Shown here piece by piece: positions 1 through 6,194 of a stretch of DNA of 8,646 nucleotides. Both the position numbers and the translations under genes were made by a program. The notes under the pieces were generated by a model that was not told the DNA's origin, did no database searches, and saw only the letters and a program-made list of their open reading frames with translations. Location: NCBI GenBank assembly GCA_026400595.1, contig JAPLOT010000546.1, forward strand, positions 1-8,646. Direction: 5' to 3'. The number at the start of each line of letters is the position of its first letter. Within the stretch, counting starts at the first letter, position 1. This DNA comes from Alphaproteobacteria bacterium. GTDB taxonomy: Bacteria > Pseudomonadota > Alphaproteobacteria > Rhizobiales > Aestuariivirgaceae.

Positions 1-896
1 ATTGGCCCTAGTGTAAAACCACGTTCGAATTCCTGCAGCACTTCTTGCAGAACCATCACGAGCCCGACGCCCACCACGGCGCCGGTCACGGTTCCCATGC
101 CGCCGAGGATCAGCATCGCGACATAGATGAAGGCCATGTGGAAATAGAAGTCCTTCGGCGTGAATGCGCCCAGCATGTGGCCATAGAGCGCGCCTGCCAC
201 GGTGGCGAGACTGCCGGAGACCATCCAGGCCACGTAGCGCATGCGCTGTGGGCTGACACCCAGAGTCAGGGCCGCCGTTTCATTGTCGCGCACCGCCTGC
301 ATCATCAAGCCATGCCGGCTGTCCTTGTAGAGCCGTGCCGCCAGGATGAAGAGACAGGCAAACACCAGGGCAAGCGTGATGTCGGTCGCCCGCGGCATAC
401 CGTAGAAGGCCTGATTGCCGCGCGTGAAATCGCGCGCCGCGGCCAGCACCGAGTAGACGACAATGAGAAAGCCCAGTGTGGCGATTGCCGCGGAGGCGCC
501 GTTGAGGCGGGCGATCGGCAATCCCGATACCGCCGCCAGCAGCAGACCGGCGAGGAGAACGATCCCCAGGGCGAGGGGGACGGCCAGTTCATGTCCGGCC
601 AGCCATGCCGGGAGATTGGGCAGTGCGGTGCGCTGCAATGCCGTTGGCATGGTGAGCCAGGCGGAGACATAGGCGCCGACGGCCATGAAGGCGGTATGCC
701 CGAAGGAGACGACTCCGGAATTGCCGCTGAAGATCTGAAAGGCCAGCACGGCGCAGAGATTGACGCAGTAGAGCGTCATGAGCCTCTGGCCGGAGAGGCC
801 CAGGACGAGCGCCACCGCGGCCGTGATGCAGCAGAGCAGCGCCGCAAGCGTCGCCGCCTCCAGGGCCGGCTTCAGCAATGGGTGGAAACCCTTCAT
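1..896 (-). CDS. livM: Branched-chain amino acid ABC transporter permease, LivM type (partial, C-terminus off the left edge)
   Basis: Inner-membrane permease of a HAAT-family ABC importer; with a LivH-type partner it forms the channel for a periplasmic-binding-protein-delivered amino acid or amide. I translated the minus strand by hand: 298 codons stay open to the window edge. Family marks are the SGNSGVVSFGHTAFMAVGAY stretch at residues 57-76, the cytoplasmic EAA-like loop QAVRDNETAALTLGV at 200-214, and ILGGMGTVTGAVVG near 263-276. Many hydrophobic segments fit 8-10 membrane helices. LivM proteins usually have about 320 residues, so roughly 20-30 are missing. The ATG at 894-896 is chosen because an in-frame TGA lies at about 933-935; a GTG at 909-911 is possible, and the nearest purine-rich box (AGGGG, 911-915) is 14 bases from the ATG. 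The four cysteines at residues 22, 23, 44 and 48 are unusual for early helices. The true substrate could be an amide, urea or another amine, because LivHM paralogues vary. Confidence 0.9.
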   Translation of the reverse strand, partial: MKGFHPLLKPALEAATLAALLCCITAAVALVLGLSGQRLMTLYCVNLCAVLAFQIFSGNSGVVSFGHTAFMAVGAYVSAWLTMPTALQRTALPNLPAWLAGHELAVPLALGIVLLAGLLLAAVSGLPIARLNGASAAIATLGFLIVVYSVLAAARDFTRGNQAFYGMPRATDITLALVFACLFILAARLYKDSRHGLMMQAVRDNETAALTLGVSPQRMRYVAWMVSGSLATVAGALYGHMLGAFTPKDFYFHMAFIYVAMLILGGMGTVTGAVVGVGLVMVLQEVLQEFERGFTLGP

Positions 897-950
897 CTCG
901 GCGCACTTCACCCCTGACGGCTGCAAGGCCGTTCAGCTCAACAGGAACAA

Positions 951-979
951 AGTTCAACAGAGCAGTATTGCCATGTCAA
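951..979 (-). promoter_or_regulatory. Candidate sigma-70 promoter for livM
   Basis: On the minus strand a perfect TTGACA (979-974) is followed after 17 bases by TGAACT (956-951), which matches the -10 consensus at only three of six positions. The start of transcription would fall near 944 and leave a leader of about 48 bases before the livM ATG. The -35 box and spacing are good and the -10 is weak, as is common in alphaproteobacteria. This is inferred from consensus matching only. Confidence 0.4.
968..979. promoter_or_regulatory. Near-palindromic 12-base site in the divergent promoter region (candidate operator)
   Basis: TTGCCATGTCAA reads TTGACATGGCAA on the other strand, so 10 of 12 bases are symmetric around a central CATG. 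It covers the TTGACA box facing livM, so a dimeric regulator bound here could block livM. It could also affect the rightward operon, for which a weak TTGCCA (968-973) and TATATG (989-994) pair with a short 15-base spacer is visible. No regulator gene lies in the window, so the binding protein is unknown. Confidence 0.3.
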
Positions 980-1050
980 CAGAATTTCTATATGCGCGGA
1001 AACAGCAGCGGAGTGAAAAAATCCGTTCAGCGCCAAGCGACGTCAAGCCC

Positions 1051-1055
1051 GGAGG
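1051..1055 (+). promoter_or_regulatory. Shine-Dalgarno GGAGG deciding a TTG start
   Basis: GGAGG sits 6 bases before TTG at 1062-1064, which is optimal spacing. An ATG at 1057-1059 is only one base from the box and is out of frame; it would give a 30-residue peptide ending at 1149. An in-frame stop TGA at 1014-1016 leaves no other plausible upstream start. The TTG is therefore favoured as the start of the hydrolase gene. Confidence 0.75.
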
Positions 1056-1061
1056 CATGAC

Positions 1062-1868
1062 TTGGACATTGCACATGAGCTGTTGCGCGCGCAGGACCCG
1101 CAACCGGTCGGGGAAGAGCGTCTGGGTGGCGCGAGCCCGTTTCTGCTGATTGCAGACCATGCCGGCAACGCGGTGCCCGAGAGGCTGGGCGACCTCGGCA
1201 TCTCGCCTGCGGACCTCAACCGTCACATCGGCATCGACATCGGCATCCATGGCGTTTCGCAGCGGCTCTCCGGGTTGCTGGACGCGCCTTACCTCTTCCA
1301 GCGCTATTCCCGCCTGGTCATCGACTGCAACAGGCCGCCGGGGCACCCGACCTCGATCGCGCCGCTCAGCGACGGAACGCGCGTTCCCGCCAACCAGAAC
1401 CTGTCCGCCGCACAGGCCAAGCGGCGTGAACAGGAGATATTCTGGCCCTATCAGAAAGCGATTGCCGGGCAGATCGCCCGGATGCGGCTCGCCGGCAGGA
1501 CTCCTGTCGTCATGGCCATGCACAGCTTCACGCCAAGACATGGCGACTATCCCGCACCGCGGCCATGGCACATCGGGGTTCTCTTCAACCGCGACGACCG
1601 GCTGGCCCGGCCGCTGATTGACCTCCTCGAGGCGGAGGGTGATCTGACGGTTGGCATCAATGAGCCCTATGCCGTCGACGACAGCGGCGACTACGCCGTT
1701 CCGGTTCACTGCGAGAAGGGCGGCCTGCTCCATGTCGAACTCGAGATCAGGCAGGATCTGATTGACGGGACGGCGGGTCAATCGGAATGGGCCAACCGCC
1801 TGGCACGCCTGTTGCCTTTGGCCCTCGCGGCTGCAGCACCGGCTGCCAATGTCGACAGGGCGGGATGA
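1062..1868 (+). CDS. N-formylglutamate amidohydrolase family hydrolase
   Basis: A cytoplasmic metal-dependent amidohydrolase of 268 residues, the usual length for the FGase superfamily, whose founding member HutG cleaves N-formylglutamate to formate and glutamate. Visible family motifs are DHAGN at residues 32-36, the DIG region at 59-61, RYSRLVIDCNRP at 81-92, HSFTP at 154-158 and EIRQDLI at 228-234. No signal peptide is seen. Translation starts at TTG behind a strong GGAGG. The stop codon overlaps the start of the glutamine-synthetase-like gene as ATGA, so the two are co-translated. No other histidine-utilisation gene is present, so I do not call it HutG. Its partner suggests it may instead hydrolyse a gamma-glutamyl or other acylated amide. 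The family is well supported; the substrate is inference. Confidence 0.88.
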   Translation: MDIAHELLRAQDPQPVGEERLGGASPFLLIADHAGNAVPERLGDLGISPADLNRHIGIDIGIHGVSQRLSGLLDAPYLFQRYSRLVIDCNRPPGHPTSIAPLSDGTRVPANQNLSAAQAKRREQEIFWPYQKAIAGQIARMRLAGRTPVVMAMHSFTPRHGDYPAPRPWHIGVLFNRDDRLARPLIDLLEAEGDLTVGINEPYAVDDSGDYAVPVHCEKGGLLHVELEIRQDLIDGTAGQSEWANRLARLLPLALAAAAPAANVDRAG

Positions 1869-3169
1869 CGGACATGAGGAAACAGCGCTTCCTGTTCCTT
1901 GGCCATCAGGACCTCTCCGGAATGCTGCGCGGCAGGTCAGTTCCCCAGGAGCGCCGCAAGATGGCCCTGGCGCAGGGCCTTCCCTGGGTGCCGGGGAATT
2001 ACTCGATCGGCCCGACCAACATTATCCCGGCAGACAATCCATTCGGCCAGCAGGGTGAGATCAGGCTTCTGCCCGATCAGGACGCGATGCTTGCGCTACC
2101 CGCCCATGACGGCAAGCCTGCCTTCGACGTCGTCCTTTGCAGTGCGCGCCTGCATGATGACGCGCCATGGCCCTATTGTCCGCGGACTGCGCTGAAGGCT
2201 GCCATGGATCGCCTCGAGGAAGAGGCGGGCCTGACGATGAAGGTGGGCTTCGAGCACGAGTTTTCCGTCAAGGGGCTCAATCAGATCGCACATCCGGCCT
2301 ACTCGGTTGCCTCGGGCCGCACCATCTCGCCGCTTGCCGGGCACGTGTTGCAGGTGCTCGCGAAATCCGGCATCCGGCTGGAGCAGTTCCAGGCCGAATA
2401 CGGCACCGATCAGTTCGAGATATCTTCCACGCCGGCCGATCCGCTCGCCGCCGCCGACCGCGTGGTGCTGACCCAGGAAGCGATCCGCGACGGCGCCCGA
2501 CTGTTCGGCCTGCATGCGAGCTTCATCCCGAAGCCCGCGCCCAATGCCGCCGGCAACGGCGTGCACATCCACTTCAGCCTCTACCGCAAAGGCCAGCCCG
2601 TCACGGCCGCACGGGATTGGCTGACGGATGTTTCCGCGCCATTCGTGCAGGGCATACTGGACCACGTCGAGTCAATCGTGCCGTTCACATGCCTCTCCGC
2701 CAATTCCTACCTGCGGCTGCGCCCCAACAGCTGGGTCGGGCCCTATGTCTGCGTCGGCCTCCGGAACCGGGAAGCAATGATCCGCCTGGTGCCCCGACAG
2801 CCCGATGGCGACGGCCGGCATCCGCAGGCCTCGTTGGAATTCCGTGCCAGCGATGGCACGGCCAATGTCTATCTGGCGCTGGCCGCACTGATCGGAGCAG
2901 GGCTGGACGGTCTCAAGCGGCAGAAGGCGCCGATCAATGTGGCCAAGAATCCGGAGCTTCTCGGCGGCCAGGAGCGCAAGCGACTGGGACTTCGGCTCTT
3001 GCCGCAGTCCCTGCCGGAGGCGTTGAATGCCTTTGATGCCAAGGTTGCGGCGTCCTGGCTCGGAGCGGAGCTCGTCGAGGCCTATCTCGCCTGCCGCCGC
3101 GAGGACGCAAGGCAGTTCTGCAACATGAGCGACGAGGAAGCCGCAACCGTTCTCCAACGTGTCTATTGA
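1865..3169 (+). CDS. Glutamine-synthetase-like ligase (possible gamma-glutamylamine synthetase)
   Basis: A 434-residue member of the glutamine synthetase fold, which uses ATP to join the gamma-carboxylate of glutamate to ammonia or an amine. The N-terminal beta-grasp part carries QDLSGMLRGRSVP (15-27). The catalytic domain shows the metal-binding FEHEF (129-133), EYGTDQFEI (178-186), GNGVHIHFSL (230-239), NSYLRLRP (280-287), LRNREAMIRLVP (299-310) and the EFRASDGTANVYLALAAL region (325-342). The typical DGSS loop, whose aspartate helps bind and deprotonate ammonium in classical enzymes, is not recognisable; GNYSIGPTN at 44-52 appears in its place. The adenylylation-tyrosine region of GlnA-I is also absent. 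This argues for an amine ligase rather than housekeeping GlnA. ATG 1865 overlaps the upstream stop and follows AGGGCGGG; ATG 1874 is an alternative. Pairing with an amidohydrolase suggests a ligation-then-hydrolysis route, which is inference. Confidence 0.87.
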   Translation: MTDMRKQRFLFLGHQDLSGMLRGRSVPQERRKMALAQGLPWVPGNYSIGPTNIIPADNPFGQQGEIRLLPDQDAMLALPAHDGKPAFDVVLCSARLHDDAPWPYCPRTALKAAMDRLEEEAGLTMKVGFEHEFSVKGLNQIAHPAYSVASGRTISPLAGHVLQVLAKSGIRLEQFQAEYGTDQFEISSTPADPLAAADRVVLTQEAIRDGARLFGLHASFIPKPAPNAAGNGVHIHFSLYRKGQPVTAARDWLTDVSAPFVQGILDHVESIVPFTCLSANSYLRLRPNSWVGPYVCVGLRNREAMIRLVPRQPDGDGRHPQASLEFRASDGTANVYLALAALIGAGLDGLKRQKAPINVAKNPELLGGQERKRLGLRLLPQSLPEALNAFDAKVAASWLGAELVEAYLACRREDARQFCNMSDEEAATVLQRVY

Positions 3170-3178
3170 CACGACCTG

Positions 3179-3562
3179 CTATTCCGACACGCCTTTGCCC
3201 GAGCCAATGTCGCGGTTAGATTCGCTTGCCCATGGCGCGCCGGTTCCCGTGTCCGGAAGATCCTCCCGGCGCACGTTCTGATGCAGATGCGTCTTCGCGA
3301 TGAAGTGCGCCGTGATGGGCGCCGTCAGCAACAGGAACAGGGTGATCAGAAGCTCGTGCAGCGACAGCACGCCGCGATCGAACAGCGCGCTCAGCATGGA
3401 GGCGATCAGCACGCCGCCCACGCCCAGCGTTGTCGCCTTGGTGGGGGCGTGCAGCCGCGTCATGGGATTTGGCAGCTTGATCAGGCCATAGGACCCCACC
3501 AGGCCGAAGAATCCGCCGATCACGAGAAACGCGGCAATGAGAATGTCGGGCCAGAGTTCCAT
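3179..3562 (-). CDS. mrpG: Na+/H+ antiporter subunit G (MrpG/PhaG/MnhG)
   Basis: Small membrane subunit of the Mrp cation/proton antiporter, 127 residues with about three hydrophobic helices in the first 90. The family signature RLHAPTKATTLG lies at residues 36-47 and LTAPITAHFIAK at 79-90. A hydrophilic tail of about 35 residues follows, consistent with longer proteobacterial MrpG proteins. The ATG is 7 bases after the mrpF stop, with GAGTG upstream. It is the last gene of the operon; its stop is 9 bases from the stop of the convergent ligase gene, and no hairpin terminator is seen between them. Confidence 0.95.
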   Translation of the reverse strand: MELWPDILIAAFLVIGGFFGLVGSYGLIKLPNPMTRLHAPTKATTLGVGGVLIASMLSALFDRGVLSLHELLITLFLLLTAPITAHFIAKTHLHQNVRREDLPDTGTGAPWASESNRDIGSGKGVSE

Positions 3563-3569
3563 GTCGGGT

Positions 3570-3839
3570 TCACTCGATGACGTTGCCGCGCAGCATGAAG
3601 CGTGCGTAAGCGACTGTTGATACGAAGCCGACCATGGCGATGATCAGCGACAGCTCGAAGTAGACCGCCGTCTGCGACAGAATTCCGTACAACACGGTCA
3701 GAGCAATGCCGTTGATGACCATGGTATCGAGGGCCAGGATGCGGTCGCCGAGGCTATTTGATCGGGTGATGGTCCACATGTTCATCACGAGGCCGGACGC
3801 GTAGCAGCCGATGGCGAAGTACAGGGCAATGGCAATCAC
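3570..3839 (-). CDS. mrpF: Na+/H+ antiporter subunit F (MrpF/PhaF/MnhF)
   Basis: Three-helix membrane subunit of the Mrp antiporter, 89 residues, the normal family length. The conserved DRILALDTM is at residues 32-40, with acidic residues D32 and D38 in the second-helix region. I place the start at GTG 3839-3837. It has AAGGAG 8 bases upstream, overlaps the mrpE stop as GTGA, and gives the expected N-terminus IAIALYFAIG. A longer frame to 3920 exists but would overlap mrpE by about 85 bases and adds a non-hydrophobic, arginine-rich leader. Confidence 0.93.
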   Translation of the reverse strand: MIAIALYFAIGCYASGLVMNMWTITRSNSLGDRILALDTMVINGIALTVLYGILSQTAVYFELSLIIAMVGFVSTVAYARFMLRGNVIE

Positions 3840-4327
3840 TCGAATATCTCCTTCAGACGGCTTTCGTAGCGGCTCTTGATGTCGTCCCGTACCGCATCGG
3901 GGTCGGGCGCATCGAGGCAATGGACCAGCAGGGCGCGGCCACAGGCGGACACGTCGCTCGAGACGGTTCCGGGCGTCATGGTGATCGTGCCCGCCAGTAC
4001 GGTGATCGCTTCGGGCGACGTCAGATCCAGCGGTATGACCACCCAGGCGCTGCGCAGACTGGCGTTGCGCCTAAACAGGATCAGACGGGCCACGACCAGG
4101 TTGGCGACACAGATGTCCCACAGGACGACCATGGCATAGGTGACGAATTTCAGCGGCCGCCGAAGCTTCGGTCGATTTGGCCAGTAGGCGCTGGTCAGGA
4201 TCGGTATGGCGATGCCAAGCAGCAAGCCGAGCAGCAGGCTGCCGGCGGATACGTCGTTGACCAGCATCTGCCAGATACCGACGAGCAGCAGCGTAAGAAG
4301 GGGGTGGGGAAGAAGCCGTGTGATCAT
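3836..4327 (-). CDS. mrpE: Na+/H+ antiporter subunit E (MrpE/PhaE/MnhE)
   Basis: Membrane subunit of the Mrp antiporter, 163 residues, the usual length. Two hydrophobic segments occupy residues 8-45, followed by helices around 60-85 and the conserved GTITMTPGTVSSDVS at 113-127, typical of MnhE. The C-terminus is a charged cytoplasmic domain. Its ATG overlaps the mrpD stop (ATGA, 4324-4327) and GGTGAG lies about 9 bases upstream. Its stop overlaps the mrpF start. The translational coupling at both ends supports one polycistronic unit. Confidence 0.95.
   Translation of the reverse strand: MITRLLPHPLLTLLLVGIWQMLVNDVSAGSLLLGLLLGIAIPILTSAYWPNRPKLRRPLKFVTYAMVVLWDICVANLVVARLILFRRNASLRSAWVVIPLDLTSPEAITVLAGTITMTPGTVSSDVSACGRALLVHCLDAPDPDAVRDDIKSRYESRLKEIFE
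3848..3853 (-). promoter_or_regulatory. Shine-Dalgarno AAGGAG deciding the mrpF GTG start
   Basis: AAGGAG lies inside the 3' end of mrpE, 8 bases before GTG 3839-3837. This supports the short, overlapping GTG start of mrpF over the upstream in-frame ATG at 3920. Confidence 0.7.
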
Positions 4328-5847
4328 TGCTGTATCTCACCCAGCTGCGGCAGGACTGCGCTGATGTAGGCGGCGGGATCGTAGACCTGTGCCGCGGTAT
4401 CGGTCAGGAATGCCAGCACGGGACGGGCAAGCAGTGTGAGGGCGACCATGCTGCCGAGAAGACCGAATGCCGCCACGAAGGTCAGGCGCAATCCGCTGGT
4501 ATCGGCCGACTCTGATTTAGTCTCCCCGCTCGCCTGCCAGAACAGGATGCTGCCGGCGCGGGCAAAGCCGACGACGAGCACGAGCGAGGTGACGAGGATG
4601 ATCGCCCAGACGGTCCAACCAGGCTCGGTTCCTCGCACCCCGGAGAGGATCAGAAGCTTGCCGATGAAGCCGGAGAGCGGCGGCAGGCCGGCCATGCCGA
4701 CTGCACTTGCAAGGAAGAGAGACGATACCAGGCCACCCTGCATGATCGCCGGCGCGGGAACGAGACGGTCGTCATGGTCCGGCCGGCGGGATCTCACGAG
4801 GTCCACCACGAGAAAGAGCAGGGCGCAGGCCAGGGTGGAATGGATCATGTAGTAGAGCGCGGCGGCCGTCGAGCGGGGCGTGAAGACTCCAAGGGCAATC
4901 AGTATCGTTCCAACCGAGCCGACGGTCGCCAATGCGGCGAGCCGGCCAAGCGACCGTGCACCCAGCACGCCGATCGCGCCAATGATGAGCGTTGCCATGG
5001 CGAGCGGCGGCAGCCAGGACTGAGCGAGATCGCCCGTCGCTGCCGCAGGAGCGAAGATGAGCGTGAAGACGCGGAGGATCGCATAGACGCCGACCTTCGT
5101 CATGATCGCGAACAGTGCGGCAACAGGGCCCGGCGCCTCCGCGTAGGTCGACGGCAGCCAGAAGTGAAGCGGGACCAGCGCGGCCTTGACCGCAAAGACC
5201 AGGAGCAGGAGGACGGCAGCGATCCGGACGAGGGCTGTGTTGTCAGCGGGGATCTCGGCCACACGCACGGCCAGGTCCGCCATATTCAGCGTGCCGGTTA
5301 CAGCATAGATCGTACCGAGCGCGAAGAGAAACAGTGTGGAGCCGAGCAGGTTGTAGACCACATACTGCACGCCGGCCTGCAGCCTCTTCTGCCCGCCGCC
5401 GTGAATCATGAGTCCGTAGGACGCGATCAGCAGGACCTCGAAGAACACGAAGAGGTTGAAGAGGTCCCCGGTCAGGAAGGCGCCGGACAGTCCCAACACC
5501 TGAAACTGCAGGAGCGCATGGAAGTGGCGCCCGCGATGGTCCCAGCCCGACCCGATGGCATAGAGAACCACGGCCAATGCGATGACCGCCGTCAACACGA
5601 GCATGATCGCCGCCAGCCGGTCGAGCACCAGCACGATGCCGAAGGGCGCTGGCCAGGCACCGAGTTCGTAGGTCTGAATGGCGCCTGAGCCGCTTTGCGC
5701 AAGAAGCCAGATGTTGATCAAGAGGAGAAGCGAGACGCCCGCAACCGAGAAGATGCGCGCCATTCCCGGATGATGGCGCATCGACGTGATCATGATGGCG
5801 CCCACCAGCGGTGGCAGCAGAAGAGGAACCGCGATCAGGTGGTTCAT
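4324..5847 (-). CDS. mrpD: Na+/H+ antiporter subunit D (MrpD/PhaD/MnhD)
   Basis: A 507-residue polytopic protein related to complex I antiporter-like subunits (NuoL/M/N) and one of the two ion-translocating modules of Mrp. Key residues are present: E137 in FFEVLLIASYG, K221 and H228 in AVKAALVPLHFWLP (219-232), K251 in IMTKVGVYAILR, H336 in YYMIHSTLA, and the GLPPLSGFIGKLLIL region near residue 390. The numbering of E137 matches the known essential glutamate of MrpD. About 14 hydrophobic segments are visible. The ATG overlaps the mrpC stop as ATGA and has GGAGG plus AAGGG just upstream. It appears fully intact. Confidence 0.96.
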   Translation of the reverse strand: MNHLIAVPLLLPPLVGAIMITSMRHHPGMARIFSVAGVSLLLLINIWLLAQSGSGAIQTYELGAWPAPFGIVLVLDRLAAIMLVLTAVIALAVVLYAIGSGWDHRGRHFHALLQFQVLGLSGAFLTGDLFNLFVFFEVLLIASYGLMIHGGGQKRLQAGVQYVVYNLLGSTLFLFALGTIYAVTGTLNMADLAVRVAEIPADNTALVRIAAVLLLLVFAVKAALVPLHFWLPSTYAEAPGPVAALFAIMTKVGVYAILRVFTLIFAPAAATGDLAQSWLPPLAMATLIIGAIGVLGARSLGRLAALATVGSVGTILIALGVFTPRSTAAALYYMIHSTLACALLFLVVDLVRSRRPDHDDRLVPAPAIMQGGLVSSLFLASAVGMAGLPPLSGFIGKLLILSGVRGTEPGWTVWAIILVTSLVLVVGFARAGSILFWQASGETKSESADTSGLRLTFVAAFGLLGSMVALTLLARPVLAFLTDTAAQVYDPAAYISAVLPQLGEIQQ

Positions 5848-6194
5848 GCCTGGTCCCTTCCTCCAGCATCGTCATCGCGGGTATCGATCCGGTCGTCGCG
5901 CGCTGTGAGATAGGCGCTCAGCGCCAGCATCACGACGACGGCTGTCATTCCGAAGGAAATGACAATCGCGGTGAGGACGAGGGCCTGCGGCAAGGGGTCG
6001 GTATAGGCCGCCGCATCGCCGGTCCAGATCGGAGGCAGGTTCAAGGCCAATCTTCCCGACGAAAACAGAAAGAGGTTCACCGCATAGGACAAGAGCGAGA
6101 TCCCCAGGATCACGGGAAAGGTCCTCAGGCGCAGGACGAGATAGGTTCCGCCTGCGACAAGAACTCCGACGGCGATGGAAACAAGGTACTCCAT
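5844..6194 (-). CDS. mrpC: Na+/H+ antiporter subunit C (MrpC/PhaC/MnhC), NuoK-like
   Basis: Three-helix subunit homologous to NuoK of complex I, 116 residues, the normal length. Family marks are LGISLLSYAVNLFLFSSGR at residues 30-48 and DPLPQALVLTAIVISFG at 66-82. An aspartate-rich hydrophilic tail ends the protein. The ATG directly follows the TAG of the MrpA/B frame (TAGATG), with GGAG about 9 bases upstream inside that gene. Its stop overlaps mrpD. Confidence 0.96.
   Translation of the reverse strand: MEYLVSIAVGVLVAGGTYLVLRLRTFPVILGISLLSYAVNLFLFSSGRLALNLPPIWTGDAAAYTDPLPQALVLTAIVISFGMTAVVVMLALSAYLTARDDRIDTRDDDAGGRDQA

Larger units (their letters stand above)
938..982 (+). repeat. Three direct copies of TCAACAG
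   Basis: TCAACAG occurs at 938-944, 954-960 and 976-982, with starts 16 and 22 bases apart. All copies lie in the divergent intergenic region, and the third overlaps the candidate palindromic operator. On the other strand they read CTGTTGA. They may be half-sites for a transcription factor, or a chance cluster in a locally AT-richer region. Confidence 0.35.

Noticed and set aside
45..917. 290-codon open frame on the plus strand
   Set aside because: It is antisense to livM, whose translated motifs (GHTAF...GAY, QAVRDNE, LGGMGT) are unmistakable. The product is rich in His, Gly, Gln and Arg with no family likeness, typical of a shadow frame in GC-rich DNA.
954..1781. 275-codon open frame on the minus strand across the hydrolase gene
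   Set aside because: Antisense shadow of the FGase-family gene; no recognisable domain or ribosome site.
1787..1864. Longer start for the glutamine-synthetase-like gene
   Set aside because: It would overlap the hydrolase by about 80 bases and add residues without family similarity. ATG 1865 has an ATGA overlap and a purine-rich box.
1062..1868. Assignment of the hydrolase as HutG of histidine degradation
   Set aside because: No hutH, hutU, hutI or hutF is present in the window, and the partner is a GS-like ligase. Family membership alone does not fix the substrate.
3840..3920. Longer mrpF beginning at the ATG at 3920
   Set aside because: The extra N-terminus is arginine-rich and lies within mrpE. 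GTG 3839 has AAGGAG at 8 bases and gives the family-typical length.
4774..5688. 304-codon plus-strand open frame opposite mrpD
   Set aside because: Shadow frame for the same reason: highly charged, no motifs, opposite an intact mrpD.
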